The position numbers and the translations under genes are program-made. Under the pieces are notes generated by a model that did no database searches, had not been told where the DNA came from, and saw nothing but the letters and a program-made list of their open reading frames with translations. A stretch of 19,434 nt of DNA from JANMZR01 sp031383555 (GTDB lineage Bacteria; Bacteroidota; Bacteroidia; Cytophagales; Spirosomataceae), in the NCBI GenBank assembly GCA_031383555.1, contig JANMZR010000121.1, positions 1-19,434 of the forward strand. The letters are read 5' to 3'. Positions 1 through 7,932 of this stretch are shown one piece after another. Position 1 is the first letter of the stretch, and each line of letters opens with the position of its first letter.

Positions 1-410
1 ATAAAATTGGTGGAATTTTAATTGAAAATACCATTTTTGGCATGAATTTAAGCTCAAGTATTATTGGTATTGGCCTGAATATAAATCAATTAGTATTTGA
101 AAATGCGAATGCAAGTTCTTTGAAAAAGGGTTTGAATTTTATTAATGATTTAGAAATAAGTCAAATTATGAGCTTGATTTTCGAACAAATTGAAAGTTGC
201 TATTTACAAATAAAAAATGGCCAATTCGAAGTATTGAAAAATGAATATTTAAATTGCCTCTATAGAATAAATGAATGGCATAATTTCAGAAAAAATGGGT
301 TTGTTTTTTTAGGTAAAATAATTGGAATTGATAATTTCGGGAGACTTGAAATTGAAACGAATGAAGAAATTGTTTTTTTTGATTTTAAAGAAATTGAGTT
401 TATAATATAG
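1..410 (+). CDS. birA: Biotin--[acetyl-CoA-carboxylase] ligase, C-terminal part (5' end outside window)
   Basis: The enzyme activates biotin with ATP and transfers it to the carrier protein of biotin-dependent carboxylases such as acetyl-CoA carboxylase, in the cytoplasm. The reading frame is open from the window edge (first full codon at base 3), so the internal ATG at 42 is not the start. The in-frame stretch KIGGILIEN, followed by SSIIGIGLNIN, is the conserved central-domain signature that contacts biotin and the adenylate. The last part, around GRLEIETNEEIVFFDF, matches the small SH3-like C-terminal domain of BirA. The N-terminal half, including the biotin-binding loop and any helix-turn-helix domain, lies outside, so I cannot say whether this is a bifunctional repressor. 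About 135 codons are visible, ending in TAG. Family assignment is from motifs and is fairly secure. Confidence 0.88.
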   Translation, partial: KIGGILIENTIFGMNLSSSIIGIGLNINQLVFENANASSLKKGLNFINDLEISQIMSLIFEQIESCYLQIKNGQFEVLKNEYLNCLYRINEWHNFRKNGFVFLGKIIGIDNFGRLEIETNEEIVFFDFKEIEFII

Positions 411-683
411 AGAATAAGCAAAGAGATTTAGAGGTTAAGAGATAGTTTCTAAGAATTTAGATTGTAGATAAAAATTAAATATTAGCCTTAAATTAAACAA
501 GATGCTTTACTCGGGAGTCTGCGTCGTGCCTCAACAACTTCCGAATATGTCCTGATATGTCAACCTGAGTAACGAAGGTTTTTATTTATTTTTAAGAAAT
601 ATCTTCATACAAAACGGTATAGTCATAAATAATTAACAAAAAAATTTAGTGGATTAGAGTTATTTGAAATGTGAAAAAGGTAC
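411..683. other. Gene-free convergent gap with GC-richer patch and weak hairpin
   Basis: This gap lies between the convergent 3' ends of birA and the DUF1801 gene. Most of it is very AT-rich with no convincing reading frame. Bases about 503-580 are roughly half G+C by my count, clearly unlike their flanks. They end in a short hairpin, AACCT (562-566) with AGGTT (576-580), followed by TTT, which could be a weak terminator for birA. The patch resembles the dispersed noncoding repeats found between Bacteroidota genes, but no second copy is present in the window, so this is only a guess. Confidence 0.35.
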
Positions 684-1046
684 TTATTTTTTCGATTTCA
701 TTAAAGTGTGTATTTTTCTGAATTCAACAATTCGAGTAATCAAATCAAATGGTATGGGTTGGTTCAATGGAAATTGTACGGAGCCTTTTCCTGTTTTATA
801 GTTTTTGAATTCCTCTTTAAAAGCTTCCATGCCTACTGGTGCCGGATAAAAGCCTAAATGTTTTGCAAAACCAGCAAAATATACTAGATAATCTCCATTT
901 AATTTGAAGGTCGGAATTGCGTAACTTATGGTTTCCTCAGCCTCTGGCACCACTTTTTTGATAGCTGCTCTTACCAATTGCATTACTTCTTGGGTTTCTG
1001 TTGGGAAGCCAGCAATGTATTCATCTATATTTTTTGCTTTTTCCAT
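684..1046 (-). CDS. DUF1801 / YdhG-like (frataxin-fold) protein
   Basis: A 120-residue soluble protein with no signal peptide or membrane segment. The pattern VPEAEETISYAIPTFKLNG near residues 33-51, then YLVYFAGFAKHLGFYP and the later KGSVQFPLNQPIP, is characteristic of the DUF1801 family. Members such as Bacillus YdhG have a frataxin-like fold and have been proposed as iron chaperones; this role is not established for most of the family. Length is normal and the gene looks intact. It is the last gene of a tight minus-strand unit: pgeF ends only 17 bases upstream, so the two are very probably co-transcribed. I see no functional link between them. The ATG is preceded by an A/T-rich stretch and no Shine-Dalgarno sequence, as is usual in this phylum. 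Confidence 0.8.
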   Translation of the reverse strand: MEKAKNIDEYIAGFPTETQEVMQLVRAAIKKVVPEAEETISYAIPTFKLNGDYLVYFAGFAKHLGFYPAPVGMEAFKEEFKNYKTGKGSVQFPLNQPIPFDLITRIVEFRKIHTLMKSKK

Positions 1047-1063
1047 TAGTATTTTTGTTTTTT

Positions 1064-1804
1064 TTAGACTTTCAAGCCGATTGCTGCCATCATTCTACCA
1101 GTAATTCCTTTTTCTTTTCTATGAGAAAAAAATAAAGCATTATTGGCTACCGTGCAATATTCTGAAACTTCAATTTGGTTATTGGGTATTCCAAAATAAA
1201 GTAATTGGGCCTTATTGGCTGCTTTTAAGTCAACAAAATATTTGTTTTTTGTTTTGTTATAATTTTTAAATTCAGGTGAAAATTTATCAGCGACTTCATC
1301 ACCCACTTCAAAATTTTGTTTTGAAATACAAGCACCTATAAATGCATAGCAATGTTCACTTTTAGTTTCAAAATTGGTTTCCAATGCTAATAAAGTTTTG
1401 TTAACTATTTCATTTACAGTCCCTTTCCAGCCAGCATAAATAGCAGCCAGTGCTTTGTTTTTGGAATCATAAATTAGAATTGGGGTACAATCGGCAATGG
1501 ATACAGCCAAGCAAATACCTTTTGAATTTGTAATTTGGGCATCAAAACCAGTATAATTTCCAGGTTGGTTGACCAAAAGTATCTCAGAACCATGAGTTTG
1601 ATGTGAAAAAACTACATTTTCATTACTAAAGCCTATTTTTCCAAAGAAAATTTCTCGGTTTTTTTCAACATGATCCAAATTGTCACCAACGGATTTGCCC
1701 AAATTCAAACTTGTGTAATTGCTTTGACTTACTCCACCTATTCGGGTACTTTGACCAGCAGAGATTTCGATGAATGATTCAAATATTTTTGGCTTTATTA
1801 GCAT
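1064..1804 (-). CDS. pgeF: Peptidoglycan editing factor PgeF (laccase-domain YfiH/YlmD family), with an atypical metal site
   Basis: A 246-residue cytoplasmic protein of the CNF1/YfiH (Cu-oxidase_4) family. E. coli PgeF (YfiH) prevents wrong amino acids, notably L-Ser, being retained at position 1 of the peptidoglycan stem peptide; other family members act as purine nucleoside phosphorylases or adenosine deaminases. Visible signatures are SHQTHGSEI (residues 67-75), ADCTPILIYD (104-113), AAIYAGWKGTVNEIV (120-134), GACISKQNFEVGDEV (157-171) and the C-terminal LFFSHRKEKGITGRM. His71 and Cys106 match two ligands of the conserved His-Cys-His zinc site, but the third position, normally His in an AAxHAGWxGT motif, is Tyr123 (codon TAT). 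Length is normal and the rest is well conserved. The ATG lies 8 bases after the stop of the upstream histidine kinase gene, so translation is probably coupled to it. Confidence 0.88.
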   Translation of the reverse strand: MLIKPKIFESFIEISAGQSTRIGGVSQSNYTSLNLGKSVGDNLDHVEKNREIFFGKIGFSNENVVFSHQTHGSEILLVNQPGNYTGFDAQITNSKGICLAVSIADCTPILIYDSKNKALAAIYAGWKGTVNEIVNKTLLALETNFETKSEHCYAFIGACISKQNFEVGDEVADKFSPEFKNYNKTKNKYFVDLKAANKAQLLYFGIPNNQIEVSEYCTVANNALFFSHRKEKGITGRMMAAIGLKV

Positions 1805-1812
1805 AAATTCAT

Positions 1813-3645
1813 TTAATAACTTTCAATCGGGAATTCTAAAATTAAGGAAGTACCAACACCTTCCTTTGATTTAATATTCAATGTACCCTCCAAATCTAGG
1901 CTTCTTTTGTCCATGTTTTTTAGGCCATTCCCAGTTTCTTTTATATTTTTATAGTCAAAGCCAACACCATCGTCAGCAATTAAAAGTTTCAAAAAATGAT
2001 TTGCTTTCGATATGTTTACATTTACATTTTTGGCTTGGGCGTATTTTGCAATATTATTTATTGCTTCTTTAATAATTAGATAAAAATTGTAAACTTGGTT
2101 GGGGGGCAGTTTGCAATTTAATAATGAGTCGTCAATTTCAATTTTATATTTAATATCCTTTGCATCAAACATTTCAGCCGCAAATTCTCTTATTTTAATA
2201 GAAATGCTTTCAATAGTGTCGTTGACGGGCTGTGTAGTCCAAACGATATCATTCATCGTATCGAGCATTCTTTGGGAGTTCCGGTTTATTTTGCCTAAGA
2301 GGCTTTTTGCGGTTGAGTCTTTTGAATTTATACCGTTTTCAGCTACTTGGCTAAGTATTGAAATGCTACTCAAAGTAGAGCCCATATCGTCGTGTAGATC
2401 ACGAGCAATTTGCTTTCTTATTTGCTCTGAAAGCTTCATTTGCCTTATTGTTTCTGCTTGTGCCGTTTGAACTTTTCTTAAATTTTGTATTCTATTTTGG
2501 TAAAACCAATAGACTGTCCCTAAGATGGAAAGTACTAAAGTTGCTATCAATAGGCCAATCCAACCTGCTTTACTTTTAATTTCAGTTTCTTGTTCTACTT
2601 TAATTTGTTTGAGTTGTACGTTTTCTTTTTCTTTGAAAAATGATTCGCTCCTGAGCTGCAAAATTTCGTTGACAGTAGCTATTTTTTTCTTTGCTATCAG
2701 GTCGTCAATTGCCTTATGGCTTTGAAAATACTCAAGGGCAGTTTCATGGTAGCCAGACATTTGATATGACAAGGATAGTTCTTTAAATAAATCACTGTTA
2801 GCTTTTGCATATTTTAGTTCATCAGCAAGAATAAGCCCTTTTTTTAATAAAACGATTGATTTTGGTAGTTCGCCTTGGCTTCGGAGTGATTTGCTATGCT
2901 CTATATAAGTCGCAATGGTTTGAAGTTTTTCATTATGGGCATTGTTTAAATTGGCTGCCTCTTCAAAATATTGATTAGCAATTTTGTATTTTTTTAGAGT
3001 GGAATATGTTTTTCCCATATCAATTAATAATTTTCCTCTAATCTGATAGCTATCATTAGAATTTTTTGCTAGCTCAAAGCCTTTTTTGAAATAATTTAAA
3101 GCTAAACTTGGCCTTCCCGACAAAAAATATGCGTCACCAATTACCTCATAATTATTGGCTTCACCCCTTTTTTGTTCTATTGTGTGATTAAAAGCCATTG
3201 CTTTTTTGGTATATTCAATACACTTTTCATATTGGCGAAGCTCTTTATAACCTTCGCCAATATTATTTAAGCAAATAGCTATTCCTCTTTCCCAGCCTAC
3301 TTTTTCGGCTATTTGCATGCCTGTCAAATTGTATTCTAAACTTTTTTCAAAATTCCCGTCAAGTCTTTCCAAAAGCGCAAAGTTTATTTTACTCATTGCA
3401 TGACCCGTTTTTACCTTGGCTTTTAATGCCAATTTATCAACTTCATAAGCGTATTTCCAAGCTTCCACAGGCTCCACTTCAGCTAATCGATAGGATAATT
3501 TATAAAAATTCACAATTCTTAAGCTGTCATAATCTGACTTAGTATTTTCTTTAAGCCAGTTTTTTAGGCTGTCGATATATATGTTTTGCGTCATAGTAAT
3601 ATTGCCATATATAAGTAATAAAACTAAAGAAAAAGACTTTTTCAA
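1813..3645 (-). CDS. TPR-containing sensor histidine kinase (NarL/DesK-type, HisKA_3)
   Basis: A 610-residue membrane sensor kinase. Residues 1-20 form a signal sequence. Residues about 45-320 are helical repeats of tetratricopeptide type, for example ICLNNIGEGYKELRQYEKCI and VIGDAYFLSGRPSLALNYF, predicted to be periplasmic. A coiled-coil-like stretch (about 320-360) leads into one membrane segment at 362-383. The cytoplasmic part has a HisKA_3 dimerisation domain with ARDLHDDMGSTLSS (phosphoacceptor His418) and a HATPase_c domain: N-box near KEAINNIAKYA (526-536), G1 box ADDGVGFD (557-564) and G2 box GNGLKNM (572-578). This layout is common in Bacteroidota. The usual LuxR/NarL-type response-regulator partner is not in the window. 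The stop is 8 bases before pgeF, so it appears to lead a kinase-pgeF-DUF1801 transcript. The signal is unknown. Confidence 0.9.
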   Translation of the reverse strand: MKKSFSLVLLLIYGNITMTQNIYIDSLKNWLKENTKSDYDSLRIVNFYKLSYRLAEVEPVEAWKYAYEVDKLALKAKVKTGHAMSKINFALLERLDGNFEKSLEYNLTGMQIAEKVGWERGIAICLNNIGEGYKELRQYEKCIEYTKKAMAFNHTIEQKRGEANNYEVIGDAYFLSGRPSLALNYFKKGFELAKNSNDSYQIRGKLLIDMGKTYSTLKKYKIANQYFEEAANLNNAHNEKLQTIATYIEHSKSLRSQGELPKSIVLLKKGLILADELKYAKANSDLFKELSLSYQMSGYHETALEYFQSHKAIDDLIAKKKIATVNEILQLRSESFFKEKENVQLKQIKVEQETEIKSKAGWIGLLIATLVLSILGTVYWFYQNRIQNLRKVQTAQAETIRQMKLSEQIRKQIARDLHDDMGSTLSSISILSQVAENGINSKDSTAKSLLGKINRNSQRMLDTMNDIVWTTQPVNDTIESISIKIREFAAEMFDAKDIKYKIEIDDSLLNCKLPPNQVYNFYLIIKEAINNIAKYAQAKNVNVNISKANHFLKLLIADDGVGFDYKNIKETGNGLKNMDKRSLDLEGTLNIKSKEGVGTSLILEFPIESY

Positions 3646-3738
3646 AGGATAAATTTTGTAAATTTTGGATGCAATTTATATATAAACTGCAAATAATCAA
3701 ATTATTGTGAAATAGCATTTAATTTCTACTCCAAATAA

Positions 3739-3769
3739 AAAAAAGCGAAATATTATTATTCGCTTTTTT
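3739..3769. terminator. Bidirectional intrinsic terminator
   Basis: A perfect 11-bp inverted repeat, A6-GCGAA (3739-3749) and TTCGC-T6 (3759-3769), with a 9-base AT loop. It gives an A-tract/T-tract hairpin in both directions. It lies 29 bases past the stop of the minus-strand amidohydrolase gene and about 90 bases upstream of the histidine kinase start, so it separates the two transcription units. Confidence 0.8.
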
Positions 3770-3797
3770 AAATAATTTCAAAATAATATTTTTATAA

Positions 3798-4949
3798 CTA
3801 TTTGGGAAACAATGTTTTATCGATTCCAGGCACAATTTTCAGCGCATTTTTATAATATACTTTTTTTAGAACTTCATCTGGCAAGTCTAGGCCATAAATG
3901 CGCCAAAAAGCATGTCGTTTCCGATAATAGGGAAAGTACTCATCAGCGGTTTCCAACAATCGGAAATAGGTGTGGTATTCAACTGGGTTATATATGTCTT
4001 TTCCAAAAAGAATACGATCTTGGTATTTTATAAAAAAGGCTCGTGCGGCTCTTGGTTGACGACCCAATTCATGTATGATGGCCCCAATTTCCGTATACAT
4101 ATTGGGTATTTCGTCCATCAATTTACCAAAACCAACCAAATCATTAGCCATCCAGCCCATATGTGCATTGATGAATTTTGTTTTTGGATGCTTTTTAAAC
4201 ATGGCATGTTGCTCACCCATTACTTCTGTCCAGCTAGGGTATTTGTCGGCGGGGCGTGCTCTCCCAGGAAACTGTGAAAGTTCCAAAAGTCGCTCGTTAT
4301 CTTTATCTTGTGGGTCAAAAAAAGCAATTGGCTCGCCGGTATGGATGAGTACTGGGATACCCAATTCACCACATTTTGCCCAAATTGGGTCAAGTCTTAT
4401 ATCATTCGTTTTTACTCGATTTCCCATTTCATCTTTGAGGTCCATTCCCAAATTTTTGAAGAGCTTTAGGCCAACTGCACCAATTTTCACGTCTTTTTCT
4501 AATTGTGCGACAGCATTTTTACTCCAATCTGGGCTGTCAATTTCTGAGAAATCAAGGTTAGTGAATATCATTAATCTTTTATTTGCCTTTTCTTTGATAG
4601 CCGCAAATGATTTCACTAGAAAGTCGTCTCCATTTACGCCAAAATAGGTTTTACCGTCTTTATTTACTAGTCTCCTGAATCCTTTGCCACTCAAATTGAC
4701 CATTACTGCCATGTTTAGACTGTCCATTTCTAGTGTCAACTTTTTAAGATTTTGCTCTGGAATATTGTTTTGATGATTGTGTACATCAATAAAGGGGAAT
4801 TTAGCTCTTGTTACAATATGCTCTGGTACAACTAATGTACTTTTAGGATTGTATTCGTCAAAGTCAAGCTTTTCGGGTTTAACTTCCTTTTCTTGTGCAT
4901 AAAGGCTTGTTAATGAGAGGGTTAAAAATGTAAATAATAATTTTTTCAT
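3798..4949 (-). CDS. Exported amidohydrolase family protein (Amidohydro_2 / TIM-barrel metal-dependent hydrolase)
   Basis: A 383-residue protein with a clear signal peptide (residues 1-19, ending LYAQ-E), so it acts outside the cytoplasm. The metal-dependent TIM-barrel pattern is readable: FIDVHNH with the HxH pair His57/His59 on strand 1, GAVGLKLFKNLG with Lys162 in the usual strand-4 region, PVLIHTGEP (His203), KFINAHMGW (His263), and ILFGKDIYNP with Asp318 as the expected catalytic aspartate. This set fits PF04909 amidohydrolases, which include decarboxylases, lactonases and related hydrolases; the substrate cannot be read from the sequence. Length and motifs suggest an intact enzyme. A candidate promoter lies 99-131 bases upstream and a strong terminator follows, so it is probably monocistronic. 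The DUF5916 gene lies upstream on the same strand. Confidence 0.85.
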   Translation of the reverse strand: MKKLLFTFLTLSLTSLYAQEKEVKPEKLDFDEYNPKSTLVVPEHIVTRAKFPFIDVHNHQNNIPEQNLKKLTLEMDSLNMAVMVNLSGKGFRRLVNKDGKTYFGVNGDDFLVKSFAAIKEKANKRLMIFTNLDFSEIDSPDWSKNAVAQLEKDVKIGAVGLKLFKNLGMDLKDEMGNRVKTNDIRLDPIWAKCGELGIPVLIHTGEPIAFFDPQDKDNERLLELSQFPGRARPADKYPSWTEVMGEQHAMFKKHPKTKFINAHMGWMANDLVGFGKLMDEIPNMYTEIGAIIHELGRQPRAARAFFIKYQDRILFGKDIYNPVEYHTYFRLLETADEYFPYYRKRHAFWRIYGLDLPDEVLKKVYYKNALKIVPGIDKTLFPK

Positions 4950-5047
4950 AGGGAAATTGATTTATTTAAATTTACAATAGTCAATTAATAATTTACAATA
5001 TTCAATTAATTCAATCCATAATAAAACTTTTCTTATTAGTAATATTT

Positions 5048-5080
5048 CAAATTTAATACAAAGTTAGCGATTTCAACAAA
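5048..5080 (-). promoter_or_regulatory. Candidate Bacteroidota promoter for the amidohydrolase gene
   Basis: Reading the minus strand, TTTG (5080-5077) is followed after 21 bases by TAAATTTG (5055-5048). This fits the -33 TTTG / -7 TAnnTTTG pattern of the Bacteroidota housekeeping sigma factor, with a slightly long spacer. A second -7-like octamer, TAACTTTG (5066-5059), overlaps it but has poorer spacing to a TTTG. The predicted start would leave a leader of about 90 bases. Confidence 0.45.
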
Positions 5081-5103
5081 TGTGAAATACCAAATCCGAA
5101 ATC

Positions 5104-7293
5104 CTACAAATTCCACCAATAAGTCATTTTAAGCACTATTGCCCTGTTTTTTACCCTTGGATCAATGGTGGCATAATTATCGGTGTAAACCAAAAATATA
5201 TCAGAAACTGGTTTATAACGCCATTGTAATCTTGCATTTATATTTGTATTTTTTATTTGCTCGTTGTATTGAACAAAAGTTGTGAAATAAAAATTATTTG
5301 TCAAAGTTATATCTACACGTGGACTAATTAACCAAAAATGCGCATCTTTTAGCCCTTTTTCTTCAGGCAAATTGATGTCATTCATTTCGGCAGCTATGGC
5401 CAATTGTACATAAGGTTGAAATCTGTAACCAATGCTATAGGCCAATCGAGTACGACTTCCGCCTGAAAAAAAGCCTCCAATACGGCTTTCAAAGCTATAA
5501 GTAAAAAGGCTTTGTGGCTTTGAAGTGAAGAAAATTCCACCTGAATTCCAGCCGTGTTTGCTTCCTTTATTGAGCTTGATACCAGTTAAATTTGTCGGGT
5601 CAAAGTCTGTTAATAGCTCTAAATAATCATTGGCAAAAAAGGCGGAAATTAATGCTTTTGTACGCAATTCAATATTGTACATAATGCCTGTAGTATTTTC
5701 AACATTATATTTACCTTCATTGTAAAAAGTAACATTAAAAAGAGTAGGGCCATGAGTAAGTACATTTTTGCCTTTTGGAAAAAATAAATAAGCGATTCGA
5801 GGGTTAATTCTTGCATAGTTGGTCCGTTGGAAAAACCCTACTTCTGCTATATAATTTTTACCAACATTTTCGTATTGTCCATTTATATTCCAATGTCGGG
5901 TAAAATAGGTTATTTGGCCTGCAATGGTCGCATTATCAGTGGTTTTACCTGGGCTAAAAGCTTTATAATACATGAATTTACCTCTCCAAATATTGTTTTG
6001 AGAGGCAAGGTTATATTCAAGACCGAGGTTACGATTGTATTTTTTAGTTGTGGTTTCACCTAAACCCTCTTTATTAATTAGAAAGGCAGTAATGTTTGAC
6101 CTTGAAAATACTTTTTGTTGAAGGGTTACGACTGAAAAATTTTGAGCGTCAATGTTTGTATCGGAAACTCTACCCGTTTTTATATCCATGGCGCCTATTC
6201 TTAGATTTTTATTAAGTTTTCCACTCAATCTTGCACCATAATTAATAGGTACTCCAAGGCCAATTCGTCTTGAAAAAAACGGCCTAATTCGCTCTAAACC
6301 AATATTGTTGAAGAGGTCATCATTTTCCAAAAAGAATTGCCTTCTTTCGGGGAAAAATAGCTCAAAACGATCCAAATTAGTTTGCTGCCGATCCACTTCT
6401 ACTTGTGAAAAATCAGGATTAACAGTCAAATCTAAATTAAGTGAAGAACCTAAAGCAATTTTGGCATCGAAACCAATATCCTTTTTGTAAGTTGGTTCTT
6501 TATTGTTTTCAAAATCTTTTGTAGTACCTCCTAAAAAATAGGGAATAATTGATATGTTGGATCCAGATGATGGAGGAGGAATATCCCATACTAATACGCC
6601 TGTAAAAGCTGAAGCAATAGAAGGAAACTGCCTTGGCACTGGCGCCCATGATGATTTTTCGGTAGATGGCAAATCCATTCTTCCAAAATTAATACCCCAT
6701 GTACTTAAATTATTGTTGAATCTGATTGATTTGAATGGTATTGCCGCCTCAAAAGTCCAATGGTTTTCATACTGTTTTACGGCCGAATACCATTTATTAT
6801 CCCAACTCAAATTAACAGGGCCGCCATCATACTGTTGGCCGTCCCATTGACCTCCAGCGGCATTTAGTCCAAATGCAAAGCCGTTGGTTTGGTCGTTAAA
6901 AGTATCCATAATAAGCAGAAAATTGTCGTTTTTGCCAAAATTCCAGTCACGACGAAGCGACTCCACCATATATGTTTTATGAGGTATATAATTATCGCCT
7001 GAAATATAAATGAATTTATCGTCATATGTCATTCTCACTTCAGTTCTCAAGTTGGCTTTGGAAGTATCCATCGGCAACATCATATAAAAATCAGTAGCCA
7101 ATTGTGTTTTTTGCCAAGCTTCTTCTTCAATAATACCGTCGATTTTTATTGGTAAACTGTTTTTGGAGATATTGTATTTATAACTTTCGTTTTTCTTTTG
7201 GGCGAAAATATTTAGGTAAAATACAGATAATGTAATGGTTAGAATTAAAATTCGCAATTTAGTATGTATTTGATTTTTTTGCGAAAATAACAC
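5104..7293 (-). CDS. Outer-membrane CBM9-like / DUF5916 beta-barrel protein
   Basis: A 729-residue protein. An N-terminal hydrophobic signal segment (about residues 13-31, ending IFAQ) sends it to the envelope. Residues about 46-235 look like a family-9 carbohydrate-binding-type fold: it opens with LPIKIDGIIEEEAWQKTQ and continues with EVRMTYDDKFIYISGDNY. The rest matches DUF5916, including ERRQFFLENDDLFN (333-346 region) and the alternating polar/aromatic strands of an outer-membrane barrel, ending in the aromatic-rich TYWWNL expected for BAM-dependent insertion. Such proteins are widespread in Bacteroidota; the CBM9-like part suggests glycan or small-ligand contact but no function is established. 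Length is somewhat short for the family but both domains look complete. The only ATG upstream of the signal segment is used as start. I found no clear promoter in the 137 bases upstream. Confidence 0.85.
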   Translation of the reverse strand: MLFSQKNQIHTKLRILILTITLSVFYLNIFAQKKNESYKYNISKNSLPIKIDGIIEEEAWQKTQLATDFYMMLPMDTSKANLRTEVRMTYDDKFIYISGDNYIPHKTYMVESLRRDWNFGKNDNFLLIMDTFNDQTNGFAFGLNAAGGQWDGQQYDGGPVNLSWDNKWYSAVKQYENHWTFEAAIPFKSIRFNNNLSTWGINFGRMDLPSTEKSSWAPVPRQFPSIASAFTGVLVWDIPPPSSGSNISIIPYFLGGTTKDFENNKEPTYKKDIGFDAKIALGSSLNLDLTVNPDFSQVEVDRQQTNLDRFELFFPERRQFFLENDDLFNNIGLERIRPFFSRRIGLGVPINYGARLSGKLNKNLRIGAMDIKTGRVSDTNIDAQNFSVVTLQQKVFSRSNITAFLINKEGLGETTTKKYNRNLGLEYNLASQNNIWRGKFMYYKAFSPGKTTDNATIAGQITYFTRHWNINGQYENVGKNYIAEVGFFQRTNYARINPRIAYLFFPKGKNVLTHGPTLFNVTFYNEGKYNVENTTGIMYNIELRTKALISAFFANDYLELLTDFDPTNLTGIKLNKGSKHGWNSGGIFFTSKPQSLFTYSFESRIGGFFSGGSRTRLAYSIGYRFQPYVQLAIAAEMNDINLPEEKGLKDAHFWLISPRVDITLTNNFYFTTFVQYNEQIKNTNINARLQWRYKPVSDIFLVYTDNYATIDPRVKNRAIVLKMTYWWNL

Positions 7294-7430
7294 TTTTTAT
7301 TTACCCAATTAGCCTGTATTGTAACCTTGTCAGCAGTTAAAAAAAAATATTTTAGCATAAATCATTCTATAAAAATAAAGTTTTATTTGGTTATGACTAA
7401 AAAATGTAAACCCTGAATTAAAAAATTACT

Positions 7431-7901
7431 TTATTTTGACCCAAAAACAGCCCCAACCAAAAGGCTCAAAAAGCCTATAAGATTTGCAATTTGTCGGTAT
7501 TGGAAAATTTGTAGCCACTTAGTTCTAAAATCAACCCAATTTTTTGGGTAATTATCTGCCGACCAAGTGTTTATAATATCATTTATTGGCAAATTCCCTT
7601 TTAAAGTAAGTATAATGTCAGCAATTAAGGCTATTAAAGCTATGGTTGCAGTAATGAAAATCAAACTACTTGGATTTTTGAAATTTAAAATCACCAGTAA
7701 AAGATTGGCCAAAAGGGCCGTATAAATCACATATTTGAAATTGGCACGCATGCTTATGTCAATTAATTTTCGAACTTCGGTATATGCTTTCACTTCAAGA
7801 TTAACCTGTACATATTTGAGCGAAAGTATGTACATAAAAGTTTGGCTGGCAATTATGCTGTAGGCCAGCAATGTAGAAAAAAATACGATTTTATTTGTCA
7901 T
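7431..7901 (-). CDS. Four-helix membrane protein, DUF1772 (anthrone oxygenase-like) candidate
   Basis: A 156-residue inner-membrane protein with four hydrophobic segments at about 5-27, 55-73, 79-100 and 136-154. The loop between helices 3 and 4 reads LPINDIINTW, then NYPKNWVDFRTKWLQIFQYRQIAN. The spacing of Asn107, Trp113, Pro119, Trp122, Arg126, Trp129 and Arg136 resembles the conserved N-W-P-W-R-W-R pattern of DUF1772 proteins. That family includes anthrone oxygenases, but most bacterial members have no known role. Assignment is by pattern, so moderate. The start is the ATG at 7901. Just upstream lies a degraded Crp/Fnr sensor domain whose shifted frame runs into this start region, so the gene now sits next to the remains of what could once have been its regulator. 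No terminator is visible downstream. Confidence 0.6.
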   Translation of the reverse strand: MTNKIVFFSTLLAYSIIASQTFMYILSLKYVQVNLEVKAYTEVRKLIDISMRANFKYVIYTALLANLLLVILNFKNPSSLIFITATIALIALIADIILTLKGNLPINDIINTWSADNYPKNWVDFRTKWLQIFQYRQIANLIGFLSLLVGAVFGSK

Positions 7902-7932
7902 GTTTTATAATTTTAAAAAATGTTTTAAATTC

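Noticed and set aside
1881..2725. Plus-strand open frames (63, 123 and 66 codons) opposite the histidine kinase gene
   Set aside because: They are antisense to a well-supported kinase, have no family features, and reflect the low stop density of the opposite strand.
3812..4647. Plus-strand open frames up to 190 codons opposite the amidohydrolase
   Set aside because: All lie within the coding region of an intact enzyme on the other strand; composition is that of a reverse-complement shadow and no motif is visible.
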